A DNA stretch of 64,000 nt from Pseudahrensia aquimaris (GCF_042676045.1 NZ_JBHTJV010000026.1:1-64000); one strand, 5' to 3'; counted from the stretch's first letter, positions 1 to 8,626 are shown. Notes: generated from the sequence alone by a model not told the origin. Translations and numbers: made by a program.

Positions 1-394
1 GCTCCTCGACCGTGGGGAAGCAGGCGACAACATCGGCGCACTGATCCGTGGTATCGACCGTGAAAACGTCGAGCGCGGTCAGGTTCTGTGTAAGCCTGGT
101 TCGGTCAAGCCGCACACGAAGTTCCGTGCGGAAGCCTACATTTTGACGAAGGAAGAGGGTGGCCGTCACACGCCGTTCTTCACCAACTACCGTCCTCAGT
201 TCTACTTCCGCACGACCGACGTGACGGGCATCTGCGCCCTTCCTGAAGGCACGGAAATGGTTATGCCTGGCGACAACGTTGAAATGACGGTTGAGCTTAT
301 CGTGCCGATCGCCATGGAAGACCGCCTGCGCTTCGCGATCCGCGAAGGCGGCCGCACCGTCGGCGCCGGCATCGTTGCCGAGATTTTGGACTAA
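1..394 (+). CDS. tuf: Elongation factor Tu, 3' part only
   Basis: The reading frame is open from base 2 to the TAA at 392-394 and has no start, so the gene enters from the left edge. The visible part covers the end of domain 2 and all of domain 3 of EF-Tu. Recognisable stretches are GDNIGALIRGIDRENVERGQ, the KPHTKF segment and the PQFYFRTTDVTG strand. EF-Tu brings aminoacyl-tRNA to the ribosome as a GTP complex; its GTPase domain lies outside the window. In alphaproteobacteria a tuf copy usually sits directly upstream of rpsJ, as here (67 bp gap). Confidence 0.97.
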   Translation, partial: LLDRGEAGDNIGALIRGIDRENVERGQVLCKPGSVKPHTKFRAEAYILTKEEGGRHTPFFTNYRPQFYFRTTDVTGICALPEGTEMVMPGDNVEMTVELIVPIAMEDRLRFAIREGGRTVGAGIVAEILD

Positions 395-461
395 GCGGAT
401 ACATCTTCTAATCGCGGTGCGGCGAACGCGTCGCGCTGCGATTTGAAAAAGGAAAACTGAA

Positions 462-770
462 ATGAACGGCCAAAACATCCGCATTCGCCTGAAGGCGTTC
501 GACCACCGTATCCTCGATACGTCGGCCAAAGAAATTGTATCCACCGCCAAGCGCACAGGCGCTCAGGTTCGTGGCCCGGTTCCTTTGCCAACGCGCATTG
601 AGCGTTACACGGTCAACCGCTCACCTCACGTGAACAAGAAAAGCCGCGAACAGTTTGAAATGCGCACACACAAGCGCCTTTTGGACATCGTGGACCCAAC
701 GCCGCAAACCGTGGACGCGCTCATGAAGCTCGACCTCGCTGCCGGTGTGGACGTCGAGATCAAGCTCTAA
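462..770 (+). CDS. rpsJ: 30S ribosomal protein S10
   Basis: A 102-residue protein of the normal length for S10. The N-terminus reads NGQNIRIRLKAFDHRILD and the typical RGPVPLPTRIERYTVNRSPH segment follows near residues 38-57. S10 sits in the head of the 30S subunit and also takes part in NusB-dependent antitermination in bacteria. It opens the S10 group of this cluster. A 145-bp spacer without a recognisable gene or hairpin separates it from rplC, so a promoter or processing site could lie there. Confidence 0.97.
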   Translation: MNGQNIRIRLKAFDHRILDTSAKEIVSTAKRTGAQVRGPVPLPTRIERYTVNRSPHVNKKSREQFEMRTHKRLLDIVDPTPQTVDALMKLDLAAGVDVEIKL

Positions 771-915
771 CCGAGCGAGACAAATACGATGGTGACAGCC
801 TAGCTGAAAGCCATCGCAAACAAGAACAAGCGGGGCAGTGATCGCCAGTCGATTGAGACACACGATCCTCCTGCCCACCCTCTGCAAAAGCAGATAACGC
901 TAAAGGAACAGACCA

Positions 916-1743
916 ATGCGCTCAGGCGTGATTGCACAGAAAGTTGGGATGACCCGCGTTTACACCGAAGAGGGTGTGAACGTGCCGGTAACCGTTCTCC
1001 GCATGGAGAAGGTTCAGGTCGTCGCCCAACGCACACAAGAAAAGAACGGCTACACCGCTGTCCAGCTTGGCGCTGGCACGGCCAAGGTGAAGAACGTCAC
1101 CAAGCCCATGCGCGGCCACTTCGCGGTTGCCAAGGTTGAGCCAAAGCGCAAGCTGGCTGAATTCCGCGTGAGCGAAGAGAACATGATCCCGGTGGGCGCT
1201 GAAATCATCGCTGCCCACTACATGCCTGGACAATATGTCGATGTGACGGGAACTTCCGTCGGTAAAGGTTTTGCCGGTGCTATGAAGCGTCACAACTTCG
1301 GTGGTCTTCGCGCATCCCACGGCGTTTCCGTGTCGCACCGTTCGCATGGTTCGACGGGTCAGTGTCAGGATCCGGGTAAGGTCTTTAAAGGCAAGAAGAT
1401 GGCTGGTCACATGGGCAATACCCGCGTTACCACGCAGAACCTTCAGGTTGTCTCTGTCGATGTGGATCGCGGTTTGGTGTTGATCAAGGGCGCTGTTCCT
1501 GGTCCTAAAGGCGGTTGGGTCACGATTAAAGACGCGATCAAAAAGCCGGTTCACCCAGATGCAATTTTCCCGGCTGCACGCCGCCGCGACGCTGAAGCTG
1601 CTGCTGAAGCTGCAGAAAACGCTGAAGCCGCACAAGCAGCAGAAGCCGCAGCCGCAGTTGAAGAAGCGCAGGCCGCGGAAGCTGCTGCTGCTGAGGCATC
1701 GGCTGCTGAAACAGCCACTGAGAACAAAGAGGGGGATGCATAA
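916..1743 (+). CDS. rplC: 50S ribosomal protein L3 with an Ala/Glu-rich C-terminal tail
   Basis: Residues 1 to about 213 form a standard L3: MRSGVIAQKVGMTRVY at the start, then VGKGFAGAMKRHNFGG and GHMGNTRVT, the loop that reaches toward the peptidyl transferase centre. After PDAIFPAARRRDAE the protein continues for about 55 residues of almost only Ala and Glu, giving 275 residues against roughly 210 in E. coli. The tail is encoded by imperfect GCTGAAGCTGC-like repeats. C-terminal extensions of L3 are known in alphaproteobacteria, but their role is not clear. The TAA overlaps the ATG of rplD by one base (TAATG), so translation is probably coupled. Confidence 0.97.
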   Translation: MRSGVIAQKVGMTRVYTEEGVNVPVTVLRMEKVQVVAQRTQEKNGYTAVQLGAGTAKVKNVTKPMRGHFAVAKVEPKRKLAEFRVSEENMIPVGAEIIAAHYMPGQYVDVTGTSVGKGFAGAMKRHNFGGLRASHGVSVSHRSHGSTGQCQDPGKVFKGKKMAGHMGNTRVTTQNLQVVSVDVDRGLVLIKGAVPGPKGGWVTIKDAIKKPVHPDAIFPAARRRDAEAAAEAAENAEAAQAAEAAAAVEEAQAAEAAAAEASAAETATENKEGDA

Positions 1744-2378
1744 TGGACATCGAGATCACAACCCTCGACGGCAAGAAATCCGGCAAGGTTTCGCTTTCCG
1801 ATACCGTGTTTGGTCTGGAGCCACGTGAAGACATTCTGCACCGCATGGTCCGCTATCAGCGCGCCAAAGCGCGTCAGGGCACGCACCAGACAAAAGGCCG
1901 TTCCGACGTCGATCGCACAGGCGCTCGCATGTATCGCCAAAAAGGCACCGGCGGCGCTCGCCACCACTCACAGGCTGCCCCGCAGTTCCGTGGCGGTGGT
2001 AAGGCGCACGGCCCACAGTCTCGCGATCACAGCCACGACCTGACCAAAAAGTTCCGTGCTCTCGCGCTGCGCCACGCATTGTCGACGAAAGCAAAGAACG
2101 GTTCCCTTGTTGTCGTTGATGACATGAGCGCAAAAGACCCTAAGACGGCCGCTCTGCGCGGTCAGTTCACGAAATTGGGTCTGCAGAACGCTCTGATGAT
2201 CGGCGGAGCCGAACTGGATGGAAACTTCCAGAAAGCTGCTCGCAACATTCCGAACATCGACGTGCTGCCAATTCAGGGTATCAACGTGTACGACATTCTT
2301 CGCCGTCACACGTTGGTCCTGTCGAAAGCAGCAGTCGAGGCTCTTGAGGCCCGCTTTAATGGAGAAGGCGTCAAATGA
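1743..2378 (+). CDS. rplD: 50S ribosomal protein L4
   Basis: A 211-residue protein of the usual L4/L1e length. It contains QRAKARQGTHQTKGRSDVD near residues 38-56 and the basic loop RQKGTGGARHHSQAAPQFRG, which lines the exit tunnel. L4 represses its own operon in E. coli through an S10 leader RNA. I see no counterpart of that leader upstream of rpsJ, so that mode of control is not supported here. It starts at the ATG inside the rplC stop and its stop overlaps the rplW start by 4 bp. Confidence 0.97.
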   Translation: MDIEITTLDGKKSGKVSLSDTVFGLEPREDILHRMVRYQRAKARQGTHQTKGRSDVDRTGARMYRQKGTGGARHHSQAAPQFRGGGKAHGPQSRDHSHDLTKKFRALALRHALSTKAKNGSLVVVDDMSAKDPKTAALRGQFTKLGLQNALMIGGAELDGNFQKAARNIPNIDVLPIQGINVYDILRRHTLVLSKAAVEALEARFNGEGVK

Positions 2379-2668
2379 CCGACATTCGCAATTATGACGT
2401 GATCCTTTCGCCGTCGATCACCGAGAAGTCGACACTGGCTGCCGAAAGCAACCAAGTCATCTTCAATGTGGCACGCGATGCATCCAAGCCTGAAATCAAG
2501 CGCGCCGTCGAAGGCCTGTTTGGTGTCAAGGTGACCGCAGTGAACACCGTGCTCCGCAAGGGCAAGGTGAAGCGCTTCCGCGGCCATTTGGGCAAGCAGA
2601 GCGACAAGAAAATCGCCTTCGTGACATTGGCCGAGGGCCAGTCGATCGATGTGACAACCGGCCTGTAA
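2375..2668 (+). CDS. rplW: 50S ribosomal protein L23
   Basis: A 97-residue protein. The conserved ILSPSITEKSTLAAE appears near residues 10-24, followed by FNVARDASKPEIKRAVEGLF and the FGVKV strand. L23 sits at the tunnel exit and is the docking site for trigger factor and SRP. The start ATG overlaps the rplD stop (ATGA), which implies translational coupling. It is followed after 28 bp by rplB, with an AGAAGG-type ribosome binding site in the gap. Confidence 0.97.
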   Translation: MTDIRNYDVILSPSITEKSTLAAESNQVIFNVARDASKPEIKRAVEGLFGVKVTAVNTVLRKGKVKRFRGHLGKQSDKKIAFVTLAEGQSIDVTTGL

Positions 2669-2696
2669 GGCCGGGCTGAAGAGAAGGTAGAGACAA

Positions 2697-3530
2697 ATGG
2701 CTCTCAAGAAGTTCAACCCCATCACGCCAGGCACGCGCCAGCTCGTGATCGTTGACCGCTCCGGTCTTTGGAAGGGCAAGCCCGTCAAGCAATTGACGGA
2801 AGGTCTTACGAAGTCTGGTGGCCGCAACAATGCCGGTCGCGTGACAACACGCGGTATCGGCGGCGGTCACAAGCGCAGCTATCGCATGATCGATTTCAAG
2901 CGTCGCAAGTTTGACGTCGAAGGCACGGTCGAGCGTTTGGAATACGATCCAAACCGCACGGCGTTCATTGCGCTGATCAAATACGCCGATGGTGAACAGG
3001 CTTATATCCTTGCACCACAGCGCATTCAGGCTGGCGACAAGATCATCGCTGCCGCTTCCGCAGACGTGAAGCCGGGCAACGCAATGCCGCTTTCGGCTGT
3101 TCCAGTCGGCACCATCATCCACAATGTGGAGATGAAGCCGGGCAAGGGCGGTCAGATTGCCCGTTCCGCCGGTACGTATGCTCAACTGGTTGGCCGCGAT
3201 GGCGACTACGCGATCCTGCGCCTCAACTCTGGCGAACAGCGTCTGATCCACGGCACATGCATGGCAACTGTCGGTGCGGTGTCGAACCCGGACAATTCAA
3301 ACACCAACATGGGTAAAGCCGGCCGCAACCGCTGGTATGGCAACCGCCCGAAAGTTCGTGGTGTTGCCATGAACCCGATCGACCACCCGCATGGTGGTGG
3401 TGAAGGTCGTACATCCGGTGGTCGTCACCCTGTGACACCGTGGGGCAAGCCAACTAAAGGCAAGCGCACACGGTCCAACAAGACGACCGACAAATTCATC
3501 ATGCGCTCGCGCCACCAACGTAAGAAATAA
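2697..3530 (+). CDS. rplB: 50S ribosomal protein L2
   Basis: A 277-residue protein of normal L2 length. It carries the GGRNNAGRVTTRGIGGGHKR segment near residues 41-60 and the C-terminal GVAMNPIDHPHGGGEGRT motif, whose histidine lies close to the peptidyl transferase centre. L2 is a primary 23S rRNA binder needed for subunit association. It precedes rpsS by 11 bp in the standard S10 order. Confidence 0.98.
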   Translation: MALKKFNPITPGTRQLVIVDRSGLWKGKPVKQLTEGLTKSGGRNNAGRVTTRGIGGGHKRSYRMIDFKRRKFDVEGTVERLEYDPNRTAFIALIKYADGEQAYILAPQRIQAGDKIIAAASADVKPGNAMPLSAVPVGTIIHNVEMKPGKGGQIARSAGTYAQLVGRDGDYAILRLNSGEQRLIHGTCMATVGAVSNPDNSNTNMGKAGRNRWYGNRPKVRGVAMNPIDHPHGGGEGRTSGGRHPVTPWGKPTKGKRTRSNKTTDKFIMRSRHQRKK

Positions 3531-3541
3531 GGGGCTAGACA

Positions 3542-3820
3542 ATGTCACGTTCAGTCTGGAAAGGCCCGTTTGTCGATGGATACCTTCTCAAGAAAGCCGA
3601 GAAGGTTCGCGAAGGCGGCCGCAACGAAGTTATCAAGACGTGGAGCCGCCGCTCTACGATCATGCCTCAGTTCATTGGTTTGACGTTCGGCGTCTACAAT
3701 GGCCAGAAGCACATCCCGGTCAACATTTCGGAAGACATGGTAGGGCAGAAGCTCGGTGAATATTCGCCGACCCGCAACTACTACGGTCACGGCGCCGATA
3801 AAAAGGCGAAGAGGAAGTAA
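3542..3820 (+). CDS. rpsS: 30S ribosomal protein S19
   Basis: A 92-residue protein with the S19 signature RSVWKGPFVDGYLLKK at the start, then TWSRRSTIMPQFIGLTFGVY and the end GEYSPTRNYYGHGADKKAKR. S19 forms a complex with S13 in the head of the 30S subunit. It lies between rplB and rplV with very short spacers. Confidence 0.97.
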   Translation: MSRSVWKGPFVDGYLLKKAEKVREGGRNEVIKTWSRRSTIMPQFIGLTFGVYNGQKHIPVNISEDMVGQKLGEYSPTRNYYGHGADKKAKRK

Positions 3821-3823
3821 GTC

Positions 3824-4207
3824 ATGGGCAAGAAGAAGCTCGAAAGACAGCTTGCCGATAACGAGGCAAAAGCGGTCCACCGCATGATCCGCATTTCGCC
3901 GCAGAAACTGAACCTCGTGGCTCAGCTTATCCGCGGCAAAAAAGCGTCACGTGCGCTCAGCGATCTGGAATTTTCCAACAAGCGTATCGCTGAGACAGTG
4001 CGTAAATGCCTGCAGTCTGCAATCGCCAACGCAGAAAACAATCACGATCTCGATGTCGACAGCCTTATCGTGGCGGAAGCCCATGTCGGCAAATCGATTG
4101 TTATGAAGCGTTTCATGGCACGCGGTCGCGGCAAATCCAGCCGTATTGAAAAACCCTTCTCGCACCTGACGATCATTTTGCGTGAAGTCGAAGAGGAGGC
4201 CGCATAA
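3824..4207 (+). CDS. rplV: 50S ribosomal protein L22
   Basis: A 127-residue protein. The early part has MIRISPQKLNLVAQLIRGKK. The later part has the beta-hairpin region with GRGKSSRIEKPFSHLTIILR, which extends into the exit tunnel. The stop overlaps the rpsC start by one base (TAATG). The length is slightly above the E. coli form because of a short basic N-terminal extension. Confidence 0.97.
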   Translation: MGKKKLERQLADNEAKAVHRMIRISPQKLNLVAQLIRGKKASRALSDLEFSNKRIAETVRKCLQSAIANAENNHDLDVDSLIVAEAHVGKSIVMKRFMARGRGKSSRIEKPFSHLTIILREVEEEAA

Positions 4208-4914
4208 TGGGTCAGAAGATTAACCCAATTGGTTTCCGTCTTGGCGTAAACCGCACATGGGACAGCCGTTGGTTCGCCACGAAGGGCGATTATTCCAAAC
4301 TGTTGGCCGAAGACCTCAAGATCCGCAGCTATCTCGAAAAAGAACTCAAAGCGGCTTCCGTCGCCAAGGTTGTGATTGAGCGCCCGCACAAGAAGTGCCG
4401 CATCACAATTCACGCTGCGCGTCCCGGTCTAATCATCGGTAAAAAGGGCGCAGATATTGAGCGGCTGAAAAAGAAGGTTGGCGAAATGACGGATGGTGAG
4501 GTTTCGCTCAACATCGTCGAAATCCGCAAGCCTGAAGTCGATGCAACGATTGTTGCTCAGTCGATCGCTCAGCAGCTCGAACGCCGCGTGGCTTTCCGCC
4601 GTGCAATGAAGCGGGCCGTGCAAAGTGCTATTCGTTTGGGCGCCGGTGGTATTCGTATCAACTGCGGTGGCCGTCTTGGTGGCGCAGAGATCGCGCGCAC
4701 CGAATGGTATCGCGAAGGCCGAGTGCCGTTGCACACGCTGCGTGCGGACATTGACTACGGTGTGGCAGAAGCTGAAACCGCTTACGGCATTTGTGGCGTG
4801 AAAGTCTGGATTTTCAAGGGCGAGATCCTTGAGCATGATCCAATGGCTTCCGAGCGTCGCAACACCGAAGCACAAGAATCCGGTGGTGGCGGTGGCCGCC
4901 GCGAACGCCGCTAG
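4207..4914 (+). CDS. rpsC: 30S ribosomal protein S3
   Basis: A 235-residue protein starting MGQKINPIGFRLGVNRTWDS. A type II KH domain is visible with RPGLIIGKKGADIERLKKKV near residues 76-95, and the C-terminal domain has GGRLGGAEIARTEWYREGRV. S3 forms part of the mRNA entry tunnel. The C-terminus ends in a Gly/Arg-rich stretch, typical of alphaproteobacterial S3. The start is translationally coupled to rplV. Confidence 0.98.
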   Translation: MGQKINPIGFRLGVNRTWDSRWFATKGDYSKLLAEDLKIRSYLEKELKAASVAKVVIERPHKKCRITIHAARPGLIIGKKGADIERLKKKVGEMTDGEVSLNIVEIRKPEVDATIVAQSIAQQLERRVAFRRAMKRAVQSAIRLGAGGIRINCGGRLGGAEIARTEWYREGRVPLHTLRADIDYGVAEAETAYGICGVKVWIFKGEILEHDPMASERRNTEAQESGGGGGRRERR

Positions 4915-4936
4915 ACGGCTGACGAGGTAATCAACA

Positions 4937-5350
4937 ATGTTGCAACCAAAACGCACAAAGTTCCGTAAGGCTCACAAAGGCCGTATTAAGGGTAACTCCA
5001 AAGGCGGAACGAACTTGAACTTTGGATCATATGGGCTTAAAGCCCTTGAGCCGGACCGCATCAACGCACGTCAGATCGAGGCGGCACGTCGTGCCATCAC
5101 GCGTCACATGAAGCGTGCGGGCCGTGTGTGGATCCGTATTTTTCCTGATCTTCCGATTTCGTCGAAGCCGACTGAAGTTCGTATGGGTAAGGGTAAGGGC
5201 TCGCCAGAATATTGGGCAGCCCGCGTCGCGCCAGGTCGCGTGATGTTTGAAATCGATGGTGTGAGCGAGCCGATTGCCCGCGAAGCACTGCGTCTGGGTG
5301 CGATGAAGCTTTCGGTGAAAACCAAGTTCATTCAGCGCATCACGGACTAA
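4937..5350 (+). CDS. rplP: 50S ribosomal protein L16
   Basis: A 137-residue protein with the family start MLQPKRTKFRKAHKGRIKG and the signature RIFPDLPISSKPTEVRMGKG near residues 70-89. L16 binds 23S rRNA near the A site. A 70-bp gap follows before the rpmC start. A longer upstream frame for rpmC exists in that gap but is not conserved-looking. Confidence 0.97.
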   Translation: MLQPKRTKFRKAHKGRIKGNSKGGTNLNFGSYGLKALEPDRINARQIEAARRAITRHMKRAGRVWIRIFPDLPISSKPTEVRMGKGKGSPEYWAARVAPGRVMFEIDGVSEPIAREALRLGAMKLSVKTKFIQRITD

Positions 5351-5420
5351 ATTTTCCGGACCAACTCTCTTGTCCATTCGGGGCAGGGGAAAGTGGCCAG
5401 AACGAAGAAAGGTTGAGGCT

Positions 5421-5636
5421 ATGAAGCCCAGCGACATTCGCGCAATGAGCGATGACCAGATGAAAGATGCTCTGGTCAACTTGAAGAAAGAGCAGTTTAA
5501 CCTGCGCTTTCAGCGGGCCACCGGCCAGCTGGAAAACACGGCGCGCATGCGCCAGATCCGCCGCGATATTGCGCGTATCCAGACAATTGCCCGCGTCAAG
5601 CAGGCTGAAGGCGCAAGCGCGCCGCAAAGCGCGTAA
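5421..5636 (+). CDS. rpmC: 50S ribosomal protein L29
   Basis: I chose the ATG at 5421, which gives 71 residues beginning MKPSDIRAMSDDQMKDALVN. An upstream in-frame start at 5370 would add 17 residues that do not look like L29. A purine-rich GAAAGGTTGAGG lies just before the chosen ATG. The motif NLRFQRATGQLENTARMRQI is the L29 signature. L29 sits at the tunnel exit next to L23. The C-terminal residues past about 63 are a short Ala-rich tail. Confidence 0.95.
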   Translation: MKPSDIRAMSDDQMKDALVNLKKEQFNLRFQRATGQLENTARMRQIRRDIARIQTIARVKQAEGASAPQSA

Positions 5637-5648
5637 GGACTTACCGAT

Positions 5649-5879
5649 ATGCCGAAACGAATTTTGCAGGGCACTGTCGTGTCTGACAAGAACGACAAGA
5701 CCATCGTTGTGAAGGTCGAGCGTCGCTTTACCCACCCGCTTTTCAAAAAGGTGGTGCGTCGCACGAAAAACTACAAAGCCCATGACGAGGCAAACGTGAA
5801 GAAGGTTGGCGATCAGGTTTCCATTCAGGAAACCCGTCCAATTTCTAAAGACAAATGCTGGATCGTCATTGAAGCGTAA
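5649..5879 (+). CDS. rpsQ: 30S ribosomal protein S17
   Basis: A 76-residue OB-fold protein. Recognisable features are MPKRILQGTVVSDKNDKTIV, VERRFTHPLFKKVVRRTKNY and VSIQETRPISKDKCW. S17 is a primary 16S rRNA binder. It follows rpmC by 12 bp. After it comes a 112-bp spacer before rplN without a clear hairpin. Confidence 0.97.
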   Translation: MPKRILQGTVVSDKNDKTIVVKVERRFTHPLFKKVVRRTKNYKAHDEANVKKVGDQVSIQETRPISKDKCWIVIEA

Positions 5880-5991
5880 GCTTCGCAAACGATCCTCTAA
5901 AAGACGAGCGGGGCGCCACACGGCACTCCATAAATGGCAAACAGGCGGGCAGAATTTCTGCGCCGCCTGACAAAGCAAGAGAAGAACAGCC

Positions 5992-6360
5992 ATGATTCAG
6001 ATGCAAACTAACCTGGACGTTGCCGACAATTCCGGCGCGCGCCGCGTCATGTGCATCAAGGTGCTGGGCGGCTCAAAGCGCAAATATGCTCACGTTGGCG
6101 ATACGATTGTCGTATCCGTCAAGGAAGCTATTCCGCGCGGCCGCGTTAAAAAGGGTGATGTTGCGAAAGCTGTCGTCGTCCGCACTGCGAAAGACATTCA
6201 GCGCGCTGACGGTTCCGTGATCCGTTTCGACACCAATGCCGCCGTTCTGGTGGATAACAAGGGCGAGCCTACCGGCACCCGCATCTTCGGCCCTGTGCCG
6301 CGCGAATTGCGCGCCAAGCGTCACATGAAGATCATCTCCCTTGCGCCTGAAGTGCTGTAG
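5992..6360 (+). CDS. rplN: 50S ribosomal protein L14
   Basis: A 122-residue protein, exactly the usual L14 length. It begins MIQMQTNLDVADNSGARRVM, with the GVVVR-type segment AKAVVVRTAKDIQRADGS and the ending KIISLAPEVL. L14 contacts 16S rRNA in an inter-subunit bridge. A further in-frame-looking ORF at 6020-6220 is only a shifted-frame shadow. Confidence 0.98.
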   Translation: MIQMQTNLDVADNSGARRVMCIKVLGGSKRKYAHVGDTIVVSVKEAIPRGRVKKGDVAKAVVVRTAKDIQRADGSVIRFDTNAAVLVDNKGEPTGTRIFGPVPRELRAKRHMKIISLAPEVL

Positions 6361-6372
6361 GAGGCGATTGAA

Positions 6373-6687
6373 ATGAACAAGATCAAAAAAGGCGATACCG
6401 TCGTCGTCCTGTCCGGCAAGGACAAGGGCAAGAGCGGCACCGTGTTGCAGATGGTCACGAAGACCGACCGCGTTCTGGTGTCCGGCGTGAACCTTGTGAA
6501 GCGCCACACGCGCCAATCACAGACGTCCGAAGGCGGTATCATCACTAAAGAGGCCTCGCTGCACATTTCCAATGTGGCGCTCGCTGATCCTAAGGACGGC
6601 AAGCCAACCCGCGTGGGCATTAAAACCGACGACAACGGCAAGAAAGTCCGTTTCGCCAAGCGTTCTGGAGACCTGATCGATGGCTAA
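6373..6687 (+). CDS. rplX: 50S ribosomal protein L24
   Basis: A 104-residue protein with a KOW motif at the start: KIKKGDTVVVLSGKDKGKSG, residues 3-22. It continues with VNLVKRHTRQSQTSEGGII. L24 initiates 50S assembly. Its last 8 bases overlap the start of rplE, a tight overlap that suggests coupled translation. Confidence 0.97.
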   Translation: MNKIKKGDTVVVLSGKDKGKSGTVLQMVTKTDRVLVSGVNLVKRHTRQSQTSEGGIITKEASLHISNVALADPKDGKPTRVGIKTDDNGKKVRFAKRSGDLIDG

Positions 6688-7252
6688 CGACAATCAACCG
6701 CGTTACCAAAAAATGTATGCGGAAACCGTGGTTCCTGCGATGCAGGAAAAGTTCGGTTACAAGAACAAAATGCAAATGCCCAAGCTCGACAAAGTCGTGA
6801 TCAACATGGGCGTTGGCGAATCCACTGGTAACTCCAAGCTGGCACAGTCCGCTGCTGACGATCTCACATTGATCGCCGGTCAGAAGGCTGTCGTCACCCG
6901 CGCTAAGAAGTCCATCGCTGGCTTTAAAGTGCGTGAAGAGATGCCACTGGGTGCAAAAGTTACACTGCGCGGTGCGCAGATGTATGAATTTCTTGACCGC
7001 CTGGTCACCATCGCGCTGCCGCGCGTTCGTGACTTCCGCGGCTTGAATCCGAAGTCCTTTGACGGTCGCGGCAACTTCGCCATGGGCATCAAAGAACACA
7101 TCGTGTTTCCAGAGATCAACTACGACAAGGTAGAAGCGATCTGGGGCATGGACGTCATCGTCTGTACGACGGCTGAAACGGATGATGAGGCACGCGAACT
7201 GTTGCGCGCTTTCAACTTCCCGTTCCCGCAAGAGAAGGAAAAGGCCGCTTAA
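6680..7252 (+). CDS. rplE: 50S ribosomal protein L5
   Basis: A 190-residue protein. The L5 signature region is visible: MPKLDKVVINMGVGESTGNS near residues 33-52, then KKSIAGFKVREEMPLGAKVT and the C-terminal MDVIVCTTAETDDEARELL. L5 binds 5S rRNA and contacts S13. It starts inside the last codons of rplX. Confidence 0.97.
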   Translation: MANDNQPRYQKMYAETVVPAMQEKFGYKNKMQMPKLDKVVINMGVGESTGNSKLAQSAADDLTLIAGQKAVVTRAKKSIAGFKVREEMPLGAKVTLRGAQMYEFLDRLVTIALPRVRDFRGLNPKSFDGRGNFAMGIKEHIVFPEINYDKVEAIWGMDVIVCTTAETDDEARELLRAFNFPFPQEKEKAA

Positions 7253-7301
7253 CCGCAGCCCTATCCCAGCCGTAACGGCAAGCGAAAGAAGGAAAAAACC
7301 T

Positions 7302-7607
7302 ATGGCCAAAGTCAGTGCCGTTGAAAAGAACAAAAAACGTGAGCGCCTCGTAAAGAAGCATGCTGCCAAGCGTGCGGCTCTCAAAGCGATCATCGAAAAC
7401 CGTGAACTGCCCATCGAAGAGCGTTTCTCGGCCCAGTTGAAACTGGCCGACATGCCTCGCAATGGCGCAAAGACCCGCCTGCGCAACCGTTGTGCGGTCT
7501 CCGGTCGTCCACGCGGTTACTACCGCAAACTGGGCATGTCCCGCATCGCGCTGCGCGAACTTGGCAATATGGGCAAAGTGCCCGGCCTCGTGAAATCCAG
7601 CTGGTAA
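7302..7607 (+). CDS. rpsN: 30S ribosomal protein S14, zinc-free type
   Basis: The start chosen is the ATG at 7302, behind GAAAGAAGGAAA. It gives 101 residues beginning MAKVSAVEKNKKRERLVKKH. The open frame extends upstream to 7182, but that part overlaps rplE and is not S14. The protein has the C-terminal LRNRCAVSGRPRGYYRKLGM signature, with a single Cys instead of the CxxC zinc pairs of the short form. The length also matches the long, zinc-independent S14. Confidence 0.97.
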   Translation: MAKVSAVEKNKKRERLVKKHAAKRAALKAIIENRELPIEERFSAQLKLADMPRNGAKTRLRNRCAVSGRPRGYYRKLGMSRIALRELGNMGKVPGLVKSSW

Positions 7608-7620
7608 GGGAGTATCCGAC

Positions 7621-8016
7621 ATGATGAACGATCCAGTCGGTGACATGCTCACCCGTATCCGTAACGCCCACATGCGCGGTAAGAACAAGGTTTCAACGCC
7701 TGCTTCCAACCTGCGTGCGTCGGTTCTCGATGTTCTTGAGCGCGAAGGCTACATCCGTGGCTACACCCGCACCGATTACGACAACGGCAAGGCCGATCTC
7801 GAAATCGAGCTGAAATACTACGAGGGCGCTCCGGTTATCCGCGAGATCACCCGTATTTCCAAGCCCGGCCGCCGTGTCTATTCGTCGGTCAAAAGCCTGC
7901 CAACCGTTGCAAACGGTCTTGGCATCGCGATCCTGTCCACGCCAAAAGGCGTGATGGCAGACCACGATGCCCGCGAACAGAATGTTGGTGGCGAGGTGCT
8001 CTGCCAGATCTTCTAG
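7621..8016 (+). CDS. rpsH: 30S ribosomal protein S8
   Basis: A 131-residue protein that begins MMNDPVGDMLTRIRNAHMRG; the second Met may be the true start. The C-terminal signature STPKGVMADHDAREQNVGGE is present. S8 is a central-domain 16S rRNA binder and, in E. coli, the translational repressor of the spc operon acting at the rplE start. I could not establish an S8-binding hairpin at the rplE start here by eye. Confidence 0.97.
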   Translation: MMNDPVGDMLTRIRNAHMRGKNKVSTPASNLRASVLDVLEREGYIRGYTRTDYDNGKADLEIELKYYEGAPVIREITRISKPGRRVYSSVKSLPTVANGLGIAILSTPKGVMADHDAREQNVGGEVLCQIF

Positions 8017-8088
8017 TTCGGCAGAGCTGTATTTGAATTTTTCGGGTGGTCGAACAGGCTGCCCACATGAAAAGCAAGTGAGAAAACA

Positions 8089-8622
8089 ATGTCACGTATT
8101 GGTAAAAAGCCAGTCACGATCCCCGATGGGGTGACGGCTGATCTCAATGGCCAAACCGTATCTGCCAAAGGCCCAAAGGGCGAATTGTCCTTCGTGGTCA
8201 ACGAGCAGGTCTTGGTAAAAATGGAAGACGGTGCCATCACCGTCAATCCAGCCAACAATTCCAAAGAAGCCCGGTCGTTCTGGGGCATGTCCCGCACGAT
8301 GATCGAAAACATCTTCACAGGCGTCAAAGACGGCTACACGAAGACTTTGGAAATCAATGGCGTGGGTTATCGCGCAGCAATGCAGGGCCAAAACCTTTCG
8401 CTGTCGCTCGGCTTTTCTCACGAAGTCATTTACACGCCGCCAGAAGGCGTGACGCTGGCTTGCCCTAAGCCAACTGAAGTGACCGTCACAGGTCACGACA
8501 AGCAGGTTGTCGGCCAAGCGGCTGCAGAAATCCGCGCATACCGTCCGCCAGAGCCGTATAAAGGCAAGGGCGTGAAATATGCGGACGAGACAATCTTCCG
8601 CAAGGAAGGCAAGAAGAAGTAA
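8089..8622 (+). CDS. rplF: 50S ribosomal protein L6
   Basis: A 177-residue protein of standard L6 length. It starts MSRIGKKPVTIPDGVTADLN and ends with the signature YRPPEPYKGKGVKYADETIF. L6 lies near the GTPase-associated centre. The stop is followed by the rplR ATG after 4 bp. Confidence 0.98.
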   Translation: MSRIGKKPVTIPDGVTADLNGQTVSAKGPKGELSFVVNEQVLVKMEDGAITVNPANNSKEARSFWGMSRTMIENIFTGVKDGYTKTLEINGVGYRAAMQGQNLSLSLGFSHEVIYTPPEGVTLACPKPTEVTVTGHDKQVVGQAAAEIRAYRPPEPYKGKGVKYADETIFRKEGKKK

Positions 8623-8626
8623 GATC

